From: Liquidambar formosana
Lineage: Eukaryota; Streptophyta; Magnoliopsida; Saxifragales; Altingiaceae
NCBI GenBank assembly: GCA_039720395.1
Contig: CM077826.1
Span: forward strand, 39,088,790-39,152,789
Direction: 5' to 3'
DNA length: 64,000 bases
In this document: in pieces, positions 1 to 11,424 of the stretch
Layout of the letters: every line of letters begins with the position of its first letter
Numbering within the stretch: position 1 is the first letter of the stretch
Notes under the pieces: model-generated
What the model was told of the DNA's origin: nothing
The model's input: the letters and a program-made list of their open reading frames with translations, nothing else
Databases searched by the model: none
Translations under genes and position numbers: made by a program

Positions 1-375
1 ATGTCATCTAAGATCCCCCATCTTAGAGTACATCAAGGATATATAGTAAACGCATTGCTCCCCCAAAGAAATTTTGGAAGTCTCCAATGCCCAGGGACTG
101 CACAAAAGAGGAAGTGGGTGTCAGACATACAACGTAGCCCAGTTAAAAGGACGCGATGATCTTAATTCTTATTCTTTCCGTTACTGTACTCAACCCAGTT
201 AGAGCCTTTTCTGGGTCGGAGGTCTGCTTAGCGTCTTGCTAAATTTGGATGCTTTTCTCTAGGCTTAGTTTGGTATTGTAATTCTTGTTTGTGACTTGTA
301 ATAATCTGTGTCTTAATTAATAAAAATGGTTTTCTCTTGCTGATAAAATAAAAAAATTAAAAAAATAAAATAAAA
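1..375 (+). other. Possible 3' end of a LINE-like element or gene
   Basis: A reading frame is open from the window edge to a TGA at 157-159 (53 codons, basic C-terminus with KRKW and KRTR). It is followed by about 200 bp of T-rich sequence, an AATAAA-like motif near 321 and an A-rich tail (345-375) made of AAAAAT-type units. A short C-terminal frame, an untranslated region and an encoded A-rich tail is the layout of a plant LINE or retrocopy 3' end. The protein is not recognised and the 5' end is outside the window, so no target-site duplication can be tested. It could also be the last exon of a host gene. Confidence 0.35.
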
Positions 376-963
376 TGTGCTCGACACTGAAGACTTTGTC
401 AAAGTCGTCTAAAATCCTTCTATTTCTTTCCTCCTAAATGATTAATAGGTAGTTGAACAAGTGCTTTCTAAAAGGAGTAATACTCTCAAGTTTTCTACTC
501 CAGGGGGACTGCTGCAAACAAAATGGTATACAACTCTATCTCCGTCTCTCCTTGAATGGATGTCTCCAGGAAAATTTCCATAGGTCGCAGTGAAACTTAA
601 AACTGATTCAAAATGCAGCATGAAAATATTTTGGAATGATTTGTTCAAGTGAGAAAGTCAGTGACATCGCAGACCCATAAGGTAATCGAGTATGGATAGG
701 AGCAAACTCTCTCTTTTATACCATTTAGGGTAAGGAACCCAGATGCAAGCAAAGAGAAAATGGATTTCTTCCGAGAATATGAGAAGTGAAACCTGTAGTC
801 TACAGCTTCCCTTCCTTCAAGTCTTTCTTCTAGTGGTTTTTACCCCTACGAGAAAAAAGCCATTTCTTTTCTGGGCAGAAGTCAAGTAGGAGGTTTGGAA
901 CCCTTTCTCTTCTAGCATTAATAAGACTCATGACTTTTTTTGCTTAAGGTATAAGGAGCAGAC

Positions 964-996
<33 letters not shown>

Positions 997-1280
997 GTCT
1001 TAGCGTCTGCATCTGTGAGGGGGAAGATGAACAATGATGCTACAGCTGCTCACCTTTCCACTAAGTGCCTTTAAAGTAATCACAGGGGCGCTTAACAGCC
1101 CACCAACCGTTACAAGAGAAGACCTTTATTGCCATAGCTCTTATCGCAACAACAAGAAATATAGAGGTAATAAATAGCATATTGCAACGATTTAATCTCT
1201 ATCGTTGCAATAGTTACCTATGTAATTTATTGCATCAACTTCCATCACCTTATCGCATCGATTACTGTTGTTGCCTATGA
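376..1280. other. Unassigned intergenic sequence
   Basis: No coding region is recognised. A (TA)n microsatellite lies at 964-990. A small foldback structure lies at about 1141-1276: 12-bp arms TATTGCAACGAT (1180-1191) and ATCGTTGCAATA (1201-1212) sit inside outer arms GCAACAACA (1146-1154) and TGTTGTTGC (1266-1274). It could be a MITE relic, but no target duplication was identified. Confidence 0.4.
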
Positions 1281-3330
1281 TGCACAAACACGGCAAAAAA
1301 TGGGAAAATGCAGTGTCGGACACGGACACGGACACGTGCTTGACACTCCTTCAAGCGCGTGTCTGACACTCCAGGGAGGTGTTTGGTCAATTTTAATGTT
1401 CATTTTTGGTTCGATACGATCAAGACACCCGAGGGGGGGGGGGGTGGGACACTCCATGGACACGATCGGGACACTCCAGTGACACGGCGGGGCAATTTTG
1501 TAAATATTATTTTAAAAAAATAGGGTATAGAATGTTATTTTAAAAAAGAAAGGGTCTTTTTTGCTAAACAAAAGTTGAAATAGAATTAGAAGGCACTGCT
1601 TTGGATTCGAGAAGCTTCGATCAAACCCATTTACCAAGAATAGAGTGAAAGAGCGAGAGAGAGAGAAATCGAAAGATAGGGTTCCCTTCGTCCATAACTG
1701 ATGGTCTTCCCTCTGATGACGATAGCCGATGGCCTTCCCTCTGACAACAATAGCCAACAACCCTTATGCACCAATCTTCATCCAACGACCATCTTTGCCT
1801 GTTTGAAATCTAGGGTTTAAAACAAGTAAGTACTACTATTTCTCTTGCTTTGCTTCTCTTCCTCCTCATTTTCTTCTTCTCCGTTTTCTTTTCCTTGGGT
1901 GAACTATTGAACTGTGTGCCTATGTGAGGTTTGAAAGCTAGGGCCTTTTTACCGCCATCGCTTCATCTGGTTTTTGGGTGAACTATTGAACTTTGTTAAC
2001 TTTTCTTTATGATTTCTTATATAGTTATATATGAATTGCAATTTTTTATATATTTTTGTTTGGGTGATCTTTGTTGACTTTCTTTTCAATTTTTTTTTTT
2101 TTAATATGTAAGTTGCAATTTTTTATATATAACCTGCACTTTTTTTGTGAATTAGGTGTATGTTGTCTACTTGTCTCGGTATTGCAATAATTTATATATA
2201 AGCTACACTTTTTTTTTTTAAAAAATTCATTTTTATATAAATTAGTGAATGAATATTATTTAAGTAGTTTTTTTTTCTTTGGCCCTTAAATATTGTAGGA
2301 TTGAATCAAGAAATGTTTGGGGCCAACAGTAATGTTTCTGAATAGGATGATGATACTAAGCCTTTGTGAAAATTTGTTAAAAAACTAGAAAGTCAGCTTC
2401 GGGTGGAGGAAATTTGTCTTTCCAGTGCAACTTTTGTGATAAAGTTTATAAAGGGTCATACTTTAGGGTAAAGGGTCATACTTTAGAGTGAAGGCCCATT
2501 TGTTGAAAATTACGAATTTTGGGATTAAAAAATGTCATAATGTGAATAAATTGAAACTTCAAGAGATGAGGAAGCTAGTAGAAGAGACTGACTTGAGGGT
2601 CCAAGTATCTATGCCAAAACAAGTGCCTTTGCTAACCTCTTCTTTTAGTTAACCATCTCAATCCCAACCATCTTCGGGCATGATTTCAAGCATGGGGTCG
2701 TTGAGACAAGAGGCCTTTGAACGAAAAAAGAAAGAAAGAAGGGCAATGGAAAATATGGCAATAGAGAAGGCCTTCAACCTTCATGCTTGAGAAGAATTGC
2801 AACATGAAATTGGTAGAATGTTTTATTCAGCTGGTTTACCATTTTATTTTGCAAGAAATCCTCACTATATTAAGGCATTTTCTCTTGCTTCTAATAACAA
2901 TCTTGCTAGGTTTTGTGCCCCCTAGATACAACATGTTGAGGACAACTCTTCTACAAAAAGAAAGAACAAATATTGATAAGTTGTTAGAACAAATTAAGTT
3001 TTCATGGAAGGATAAAGGGATAAATCTTGTGAATAATGGATGGACTGACCCTCAAAGAAGGCCACTTTTTAATTTTATTGTTGTGAATGAAAATGGACCA
3101 ATGTTTCTAAAGGCGATCAATTGTCAAGGTGAATACAAAGACAAGCACTTCATTGAAACCATGGCAAAGATTGGACCTCAAAATGTTGTTCAAGTGATAA
3201 CGGATAATGCTTTGGTGTGTTGAATGGTGGGATTGCTTGTTAAAGCTCAATATCCACAAATCTTTTGGAAACTATGTGTAATGCATACCCTAAACCTTGC
3301 TCTAAAAATATATGCGCGGCTAAAGATACC
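1281..3330 (+). mobile_element. hAT-like DNA transposon, left arm of palindrome
   Basis: Left half of a large inverted repeat. It starts TGCACAAACACGG and has a subterminal GTGTCGGACACGGACACG motif at 1313-1330. It contains a pyrimidine-rich leader, an apparent 5' splice site (AAACAAGTAAGTACT, about 1820), an AT-rich intron, a 3' splice site near 2298 and a decayed transposase exon. The 3' half of the element, which would carry the hAT dimerisation domain, is missing. The same sequence recurs in reverse at 3485-5526. Family assignment rests on the BED-type finger and DUF659-like segment in the exon; the internal deletion and stops indicate a dead copy. Confidence 0.75.
2299..3330 (+). pseudogene. 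Broken hAT transposase (BED finger + DUF659-like)
   Basis: Relic of the exon encoding a hAT-superfamily transposase, the nuclear enzyme that cuts and pastes the element. Visible in order: a BED-finger start with CNFCDK near 2426, a linker ending in a lysine-rich stretch near 2740, the segment ending in FARNPHYIKAF (about 2850-2880), then the DUF659-like block with VNNGWTDPQRRP near 3030, GPMFLKAINCQGEYKDK near 3105 and NVVQVITDNA near 3190. In-frame stops occur in the N-terminal part, including near 2342, 2367 and 2650, and the reading frame changes several times. A direct duplication of about 19 bp (2452-2490) disrupts the finger region; the opposite arm lacks it. The catalytic C-terminal hATC region is absent. 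Confidence in the family is good; activity is excluded. Confidence 0.75.
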
Positions 3331-3484
3331 TGCATTTATTTATTTATTTATTGTCATATCCTCGCTGTGTATGTCCTAGTTTTTTTAGGATTTGCCATAT
3401 CGGAGTGTCCGTGTCGTGTCGTACCCGTGTCCATGTTCGTGCTTCTTTGTAATTACATGCATTATATGTAATTGCATTAGCATT
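3331..3484. other. Loop between the two hAT arms
   Basis: A 154-bp spacer separates the inverted arms. It contains a GTGTCCGTGTCGTGTCGT run (3407-3424) resembling, in reverse complement, the GACACGG-rich subterminal motif at the outer ends. It may be the retained right end of one of the two hAT copies after an internal deletion. A short (TTTA)n tract lies at 3334-3351. Confidence 0.5.
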
Positions 3485-4560
3485 GGTATCTTTAGCCACA
3501 CATACATTTTTTGGAGCAAGGTTTAGGGTATGCACTATACATGGTGTCCAAAATATTTGCGGATATTGAGCTTCAACAAGCAATCCAGCCATTCTACACA
3601 CCACATCATTATTTGTTATCACTCCAACAACATTTTGAGGTCTAATCTCTGTAATGGTTTCACTAATCAAGTTACCAATGAAGTGCTTGTTTTTATATTT
3701 ACCTTGACAGTTGACCGCCTTTAGAAACATTGGTCCACTTTCATTCACAGTAATAAAATTAATATGTGGTCTTCTTTGAGGGTCAGTCCATCCATTATTC
3801 ACAAGACTTATCCCTTTTTCCTTCTATGAAAACTTAATTGGTTCCAACAACTTATCAATATTTGTCCTTTCTTTTTGTAGAAGAGTTGTCCTCAACATGT
3901 TGTATTCAAGGGGCACAAAACCAACAAGATTACTATCACAAGCTAGAGAAAATGCCTTGATATAATGAGGATTTCTTGCAAAATGAAATGGTAAACCAAC
4001 TGAATAAAACATTTTACCAATTTCATATTGCAATTCTTTTCGGGCATGAAGGTTGAAGGCCTTCTCTATTGTTGTATTTCCCATTGCCCCCTTTTTTCTT
4101 TTTCTTTTTCTTTTTTTTTTTTTTTTTTTTTTTTGGTTCAAAAGCCTCTTATCTTAATGACCCCTTGCTTGAAGTCACGCCTGAAGATGGTTGGGATTGA
4201 GATGGTTGACTAAAAGAAGAGTTTGGCAAAGGCACTTGTTTCGGCATAGATGCTTGCACCCTCAAGTCAGCCTCTTCTACTAGCTTCCTCATCTCTTGAA
4301 GTTTCAATTCATTCACATTAGGACATTTTTTAATCCCAAAATTTGCAGTTTTCAACAAATGGGCCTTCACCCTAGAGTATAACCCTATTGTAAACTTTAT
4401 CACAAAAGTTGCACTGGAAAGATAAATTTCCTCCACTCGAAGCTAACTTTTCTAGTTTTTTAACAAATTTCCACAAAGGCTTAGTATCATTGTCTTGTTC
4501 AAAAACATTACCACTAGCCCCAGACATTTCTTGATTCATTCCTACAATATTAAAGGCCAA
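3485..4560 (-). pseudogene. Broken hAT transposase, better-preserved copy
   Basis: Minus-strand hAT transposase exon. It reads from an N-terminal segment (MNQEMSGASGNVFEQDND, 4491-4544), through a BED-type finger with CNFCDKVY (about 4390-4415), a proline/serine-rich linker (4150-4240) and LLQKERTNIDKLLEPIKFS (3824-3880) to the DUF659-like block (NNGWTDPQRRP at 3769-3801, IFWTPCIVHTLNLA near 3530). Breaks include a frameshift in the finger and a lysine-rich homopolymer expansion at 4090-4134. The frame enters the loop sequence after VAKDT, so the C-terminal dimerisation region is missing. It is less decayed than its partner at 2299-3330 but still not functional. Confidence 0.75.
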
Positions 4561-5526
4561 AGAAAAAAAATACTTAAATAATATTCATTCACTAATTATA
4601 TAAAAATGAATTAAAAAAAATGCAGCTTATATATAAATTATTGCAATACCGAGACAAGCAGACAACATACACCCAACTCACAAAAAAAGGTGCAGATTAT
4701 ATATAAAAAATTGCAACTTACATATAAAAAAATTTAAAAAAAAGTCAACAAAGATCACCCAAACAATAATATATAAAAAATTGCAAGTCATATATAACTA
4801 TATAAGAAATCAAAAAGAAAAGTCCACAAAGTTCAGTAGTTCACCCAAAAAGCAGATGAAGTAATAGAGGTAAAAAGACCCTAGCTTTCAAACCTCACAT
4901 AGGCACACAGTTTAGTAGTTTAGCCTGGGAGAAGAAGAAAGAGAAGAAGAAAATGAGGAAGAAGAGAAGCAAAGTGGAAGAAATAGTGGTACTTACTTGT
5001 TTTAAACCCTAGCTTTCAAAAGATGGTCATTGGATGAAGATTGATGCATGAGGGTCATCGGCTGTTGTTGTCAGAGGGAAGGTCGTTGGCTATCGTCGTT
5101 GGGGGGTGGGGGAGAAGGCTGTCAGTTGTCAGAGGGAAGGCTGTCGGTCATGGACAAAGGGAACTCTAACTTCCGATTTCTTTCTCTCTGCTCTTGGTAA
5201 ATGGGTTTGACCAAAGCTTCTCAAATCCAAAGCAGTGCCTTCTAATTCTATTTCAACTTTTGTTTAAAAAAAGACCATTTCTTTTTTAAAATAACATTCT
5301 ATACCCCATTTAAAAAAAATAATATTTACAAAATTGCCCACTGTATTGCTGGAGTGTCCCTAAATGTGTCCATGGAGTGAGTCCTGTGTCTTGATCGTGT
5401 TGGACCAAAAATGAATAGTAAAACTAACTAGACACCTCCCAAGAGCGTCGGACACGTGCCGAAGGAGTGTTAGGCACATGTCCGTGTCCGACACTACATT
5501 TTCCCATTTTTTACCGTGTCTGTGCA
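3485..5526 (-). mobile_element. hAT-like DNA transposon, right arm of palindrome
   Basis: Reverse-complement partner of 1281-3330. The shared landmarks occur in mirrored order: GACACGG-rich end (5476-5497), pyrimidine-rich leader, splice donor near 4997, AT-rich intron, transposase exon. Local differences are a poly-T/TTTTC tract at 4090-4134 and scattered substitutions. By eye, similarity along aligned stretches is roughly 90%. No flanking 8-bp duplication matches between 1273-1280 and 5527-5534, so the palindrome was not shown to be one transposition unit. Confidence 0.75.
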
Positions 5527-5819
5527 ACAGAGATTATCACCTATTTAGTTACCAAGAAAATTAATGAAAGGAAAAGAATGAGGAAAGACAATAAATTTTT
5601 TGGTTTAGTTTTCGTTTCTAGCATTTTCTTAGCAGCCAAACAGAGAGTTATGCATAAGTGGTGGAAATGTGACGTTTACAGTCTCCATGCTTAAATTTTT
5701 TTTTATATAGATTAGTAATTTTTGTATACGTACATAAATGATATATAGAAACAAATTAGCTTCAAACGTCTTGTGCAGGAAGAATCTGTTAGGATTTTTG
5801 TTGAATCGCTTGAGTTCAT
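5527..5819. other. Intron-like or intergenic AT-rich sequence
   Basis: Lies between the hAT palindrome and the first recognised ARM-repeat exon. No coding similarity is recognised. It may be decayed intron or upstream exon of the pseudogene that follows. Confidence 0.3.
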
Positions 5820-8487
5820 TCATACAAAGATGCTGTTATACATTATAAAGCGGTTGGTTTAGTTTTCATTTCCCATCTCAAATATTTTTACATTTGGTAT
5901 TTATTGGATCTTTTCTTCTATACTTTCTTATTTAAGATATGATCTATTAGGCTGGTGTGATTGGGAATCTGGTCTTGTTCTTCCCCAAACATCAAAGAAA
6001 TATGTTCTTGTTGCTGGAGCTTTAGAACCTGTTATAAAATTGCTTAGGTGATGTAGCATTTTCCAATTATTTACTCTTGTTGCATTCACTTTTGCTTTCA
6101 AGATTTCATTTTCTTTTAGTTTTTAATTTCTAGTTGTAATTGTCTAGTGCAAGTTGTCTATAAAACACACAATTCAAGATCCTATGTTAGATTTCCTTCA
6201 TTTTTTTCACCTCCATTGCATATTGTATTGTAGACACCCCATTTTCATCTCCCCATTCACACCTCTCCACCTTAGGAGCATTATCACATGTAGAGAATTA
6301 CATCATTTTGGCACCAAATTTTTTATTTATACTCTATACATCCTAAAGAATCCATAGTATCTTCTAGGGTTCAATTTGGTTAAGTCTTGATAGCTAATAA
6401 GAACTTTTGCGACTTAGAGGGTATTTATGTCATTTCACTTGCATAATTCTTATTTAATATCCAATTCTCATCAAATTCATCCCGGGATGATCCTAATGAC
6501 CTTAGGATGCCATTTGTAGGCTTGGTTTAAAGTTTGATAAGGTTTGGAATTGATTTGGTTAGGGATGGTCCATAGCGTGCAAGGTTGACATTCGTTTATC
6601 GGTTTTCTTTAAAATTGACTTTTAATTCAATCCCAATTTTTAAACTAATGGCCACATTGGTGTTAATTGAGCTTTAATTATTGTTTTCAAATGAATAAAT
6701 GATTTCCAAAAGGTTTTGGTTGCAAGCATGACTTAATCGGAATACAAACTCTTATTTTACCCTTGGTTGCATTTCGGACCTCGATGAGCCATATTTGCTT
6801 GGTTTATGGCCAATTGACCCATTGTAGATTAATTTTGACTTAATTTGAGTCTTAATATGTGGGAAATTGAATTAAAAATGTTGTGCAAAAAGAATGGATG
6901 AATCTGGACTTAAAATGAGCAAGATTCGTCCAAAATATGTTTTAAAACCAGATTTCGTATTTTGCCATAACTTCTGACTCAGAAGTTGGATTTGGATGAA
7001 ATTGGTCATTTTGAAAAGTTTTTTTTTAAAGCTCTACAACTTTGCGTCTAATGAAAAATTTCCAAATCCAACGTATTTATGCCCAAACAGGCCCTTAAAG
7101 TAGCTGCTGTTGTGGGGTAGCGGGAATAAGGTGAGGTTTCCACTTGGTCACCAATCCTTATCCTTTTAATTTTTTTGACTTTATCTCTTAATGTTGACGT
7201 TATCTCTTCAACTAATTTGGATTTTTCCAATCTTTTTGATAATGTTTGATGATTATCACCTAAATTTGAGATAAATGTCATCTCTTAAGATTGATTTTAG
7301 GCCATTGGATCATCCTTAGCTAGATTAAATCCAAACCATCTATTCCACCCACCTTTTACTATAAATAGGGGTTCTCCCTTCATTCATTCGACATCAAGTC
7401 TTAGTAGAGTTTTCCTAAGCAAATGAAGAGCTTGAGTTCTTGAGTGTGGGGTGAACATTCCTATTAGTATCCCTTCACTTGAGACTCATTCTAAGAAGAG
7501 CTTGGGCTCAATAGTTAGTGGGGAACATTCCTATTAGTACCCTATAGCTTGCGACCCATTCTAGAGCTTGAAGGCGCGGAAGCTCTGCCCGACTTGCAAC
7601 TCCCTCCCTTGAGGCCATCATAAAGCTTGGAAAGCGTGGAAGCTCTGCCCAAATTTCAACTCAAAAACCCCAAGCTTGCAAACAAAACTCCACCTCAATT
7701 CTGTCAGGTATAATCTCTAAACTCCGTTGTCATGATGTAATTAGTTTATGTGATGATGCATGCTCCCAGGAGTTTTATTTTTCATAGGATTATATTAGGA
7801 TTTTGATCCTAAATCAAACAAGTTTTCAAACTAAAGTTGTTTGTTTCAAAGTGAGTTGTTTTTTCAAAAATAAGTGTTTGATTATGGATTGGATTCTAAT
7901 AGAGTCCTACGAGGAGTAAAACTCTTCCCCCCAACATGTTTAGTTCGAATTACGTAGACTTTGATCTTCGTCAGAAGTACGTAGGTCGCTCACTTGAGCC
8001 CAAGTCCAACTTAGATTAGTTTTTATCTTTTAATTTTCTTAATTTTTAGTTATATTGCATGGTTGAAATTAATTAAGCCCAATCAATAAATGAGACCGAT
8101 TTATCGAGCGAAATGGGTGCCTATGGCCCGTGGCTAAGAACCTTCCCATTTCGTAACCTAGTCCTCGAACTCTTGTATTTGGTTCAAGACTTGCCTATTT
8201 TCCATTAATGGAGTCGAATTTGTTTTTATAAAACAAATCTTTTAGTGGTTTCCTCCTACCCTAAAAATGAGGTGGTGACTCCTTTGCTTTTTGAAAACCC
8301 CTTTTAAAAGTGGAAACAAAAACTCGATTCCCCCCCCAAGTCGATTTCTGGCGTCCACATGTATATATTTTTGTCCCTCTAAATTTATGATTTTGTTTAT
8401 AGTTCTTGCTGTTCAAAGAGCCAAAGGGAAGTAGCTTTAGTTACTTGGGCAATTTGCTACAACCAGCTCAGATTGCAAGGTGGATTT
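5820..8487 (+). pseudogene. ARM-repeat protein gene fragment (ARIA-like)
   Basis: Three short segments read, in order, like consecutive pieces of the ARM-repeat region of plant ARIA (ARM repeat protein interacting with ABF2). Segment 1 (about 5826-5858) encodes KDAVIHYKAVG. Segment 2 (about 5947-6053) starts after an AG and encodes GVIGNLV followed by frameshifted pieces PNIK, AGALEPVIKLL; it ends at AG|GTGATG. Segment 3 (8402-8480) follows TTTATAG, encodes SCCSKSQRE then, one frame over, LLGQFATTSSDCK, and ends AAG|GTGGAT. The apparent splice signals suggest genomic origin rather than a retrocopy. Frameshifts in segments 2 and 3 break it, and the N-terminal repeats and BTB domain are not seen. 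A solo LTR sits in the intron between segments 2 and 3. ARIA-type proteins bind ABA-response bZIP factors; this fragment cannot. Recognition is from memory. Confidence 0.6.
6229..8359 (+). mobile_element. Solo LTR, gypsy-like (TGTAGACACCCC family)
   Basis: Starts TGTAGACACCCC and ends GGCGTCCACA, with perfect 5-bp duplications TGTAT at 6224-6228 and 8360-8364. There is no internal region, so it is a solo LTR of 2131 bp left by recombination between the two LTRs. It carries a CTATAAATAGG TATA-like motif at 7361-7371 and a GAGGTGGTGACTCC motif near 8270. That motif resembles GAGGTGGCGACTCC in the 2.6-kb LTRs elsewhere in the window, which suggests a distant relationship. Large LTRs with this motif suggest a Tat/Ogre-type gypsy lineage, but no coding region remains to confirm it. 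Confidence 0.85.
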
Positions 8488-9839
8488 AAATATTATGTCT
8501 TTGTTTGGACTTGAGTGTTTAAATCTGTCAAATTATTACTAAACATAAGTATTATAATGACTTTTAATCCTGCCAATCCTCCTTTTACTATTTTATATCT
8601 TCCGTTTTATCTGTGTGTGTGTGTGTGTGTTTTATTAATGTTAGAAAGATGAGGTTTGTGCAGATACACATATAAATCATTAGATTCTAAAATTTAATTT
8701 TATTTTCTTTACTTGATAATGGTATAGACCATGGGAAGAGTTAGGGTTCAATTGTCAATGGTCAATACATAGTAAAAAATTTTCCCCTTTTCCATGAAAG
8801 TATCGATTTTTTATGTTGTTCTCTATAGGGAGTAAATAAAGTGTTAGAGAGATGAGATTTTTTTGGTTCTTTTGGACTTTAATGTGAAATATAACTAATA
8901 CCAAGAGTATAACTTCAGTTGTGTTGTGTTGGAATGTAGAAAGATTGAATGCATTGGATTATCTATCCTTTCATTGTAAAAGGAAAGATAATAGAATCTA
9001 CTCTGTTCTATCCTATCAATATCACTTGTTAATGTAAATTTTGAATGTCGGTTTCCATTTTGAAAGTTTGATTTCAAAGTGTGTGTTTGTGCATGGGTGC
9101 TTGTGTGCGTGTGTCTCGAGTAATAATAGTATGTGTGCACTGCGTAGGTATAAACCTTAACATTTCTTTGTTTGTTTTTGTATTTGTATTTAGAGGAAAA
9201 GAATAATTTTTTCTTTGAAGTTTATAATAATAATCTAAGCTGAAAGGCTTTTTACATTGGATGGAATTTTCTTGGAGCTGGAGGAATGCAAAAGAATTTC
9301 ACTACAATTTGCGGGAAGCTATGGCAACTAATGCAAACAAATATAATATTTCTTGTTATAAGAAAAATTGAGGAAAACAACTATATATTTAGATTCACCC
9401 CAATCATAAGCTTGCAATCTAAGCAAACTAAGGCTATTATAAGAATCTGACAAAAATAAATAAAGGGGTTGGAGCAATACCCTTGAGAAGATAAGTATCT
9501 TTTCCATTTGTTTTGCTATATCTTTGTCATTTGCCTTTGGATTTTGTGGGTTCTCAGCCTAAATGTAGATACACCTTTCCTTTGAATTTTGTGGGCTTAG
9601 CCTAGGGCTGTTAAATGGGGCCCACAATTAGAAAACTTAGTGTCAAAGCTAAGCCCTGATGATGGACCCATTAGTAGAAAATTGGTCCTAAAGGCATCCC
9701 CTTTGAAATTTCCTTGCATGTAATATGTGTTTATGGGTAATGGGCTATCACATGGGTGAGTTCAACTATATTTCAATTAGGCATAAATTGAAAACAAAAT
9801 ATATGAACTATAAAACATGACAGTAAAAGATAGCTTATT
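8488..9839. other. Unassigned AT-rich intergenic sequence
   Basis: No gene or known element is recognised. A (TG)n microsatellite lies at 8612-8630 and a GT-rich stretch at about 9079-9115. The next ARM-repeat exon expected after 8487 was not found here. Confidence 0.4.
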
Positions 9840-10662
9840 TTCAATTAACCTATTTACTGATGAATGTAAATTATGTTAGACCAAATCCAACAAGCCCAGG
9901 TTAGGAGGAAAAGGAAAAAAAAAAAAAAAAAAAAAAAACCAAAAAACCAAAAAAAGCCTTGGTCTTGGCCTCTTAGGCTTTAGACTTATATTGGACCTCA
10001 GGGTTTGAGAATAATTGGAGCTTACCTGTAATTAACTAAATTTCTAACCATAATTTATAATAATAATAATTTTGGGTAAATATCCAAAATATTGCTCATA
10101 AAAATAATTATATAAAAAACCCCATAAAATATTTTTCCTAGCAAAAAAACCCGAATAGAGTTAAAATATATCAAAAAAACCCAACACCCTAACTTGCATC
10201 CAACTCTATTTGAGTGATGAAATTTCTTGACTAAAATACCCTTATTACATTTTTTTTATTAAAATATAAAAAAAATTATTCAAATTTGTATTACTATCTT
10301 GTTTATCTATTGAATGGATTATTTGTCATTTATCATTAAAAAAGGGGGGGAAAGACAAAAAAAAAAAAGAAAAAAAAAAGGGGAATAAACAAACATTGGT
10401 CATCAGGCGAGCTTTTATCTGAATGAGATTGAAGGAGTTCTAGTCTTGGAGATAGTAGTCTTAAAAAAAACTAAAAAAGACCACTAGAAAAATAAAATCG
10501 TAAGATTTGGATGGATTTGGTGTGATGTGGAAATGACCCATCAGTCATCAAATGAGCTGATTGAGTGAGATTGAAGGGGCAGAGGGTTAGAGTGTTGGAA
10601 AATGGAAATAGAATCACAGGCAAAATCCAAAAATAAGAAAAAAAGAAAAGGGAGGGGGGTGT
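9840..10662 (+). repeat. AT-rich array repeat, copy 1 (short form)
   Basis: First copy of the non-coding repeat that forms the base layer of 9.8-57 kb. Landmarks in order: AACCTATTTACTGATG (9846), a 24-A run (9915-9938), CCTTGGTCTTGGCCTCTT (9957), GGGTAAATATCC (10074), ACTAAAATACCC (10229), GGAAAATGGAAATAGA (10597). It then runs directly into the next copy. No open reading frame of interest. Confidence 0.7.
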
Positions 10663-11424
10663 TCATCATCTTTGGTTGCATCACCAAAATTAACCTATTT
10701 ACCGATAAGTGTAAATTATGTTAGACCAAATCCAACTATGTCCAAGTTAGGAGGAAAAGGAAAAAAAATAAGACAAGCCTTGGTCTTAGCCTCTTGGGCA
10801 TTAGACTTATGTCAGACCTCAAGCTTTGAGCTTACTTATAATTAACTAAATTTATAAATACAAGTTATAATAATAATAATTTAGGGTAAATATCCGAAAT
10901 ATCCCTCATAAAAAGCATTATATAAAAAAACCCCATAAAATAATTTTCCTATCAGAAAAACCCAAATAGAGTTAAAATATATCAAAAAACCCAACACTAA
11001 AATATCCATCCAACTCCATTTGACTGATGAAATTTATTAACTAAAATACCCTTATTACATTTTTAATTAAAATATAAAAAAATATTCAAAATTTGTATTA
11101 GCATCTTATTTATCTAATAAATGGATTATTTTTCATTTATCACCAAAAAAAGAGGGAAAAAAAAAAAACAAGAAAACGAATAAATAAACATCGGTTGCCA
11201 GGCGAGCTTTTGACTGAGTGAGATTGAAGAGACAGAAGGTTCCAGTTTTGGAGACTGTAGTCTTAAAAAAATAAATAAAAAAGACCACTAGAGAAATAAA
11301 ATTGTAAGATTTGGAGGGATTTGGTGTGATGTGAAAATGACCCATTAGTCATCAGGTGAGTTGATTGAGTGAGACTAAAGGGGCAGAGGGTAGAAGTATT
11401 GGAAAATGGAAATAGAGTCACGGC
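10663..11424 (+). repeat. AT-rich array repeat, copy 2 (short form)
   Basis: Tandem to copy 1, with the same landmark order from GGTTGCATCACC (10674) to GGAAAATGGAAATAGAGTCACGG (11400-11422). Its 3' part is cut at 11424 by a gypsy-like LTR. Confidence 0.7.

Noticed and set aside
1275..1482. Two short overlapping ORFs at the hAT outer end
   Set aside because: They are products of the GACACGG-rich subterminal repeat and fall in non-coding terminal sequence.
4028..4213. Plus-strand ORF of 61 codons with a Phe run
   Set aside because: Antisense to the hAT transposase relic; the Phe run is the poly-T tract.
6229..8359. Complete LTR retrotransposon
   Set aside because: No second LTR, primer site or coding domain inside; the exact TSD surrounds a single LTR.
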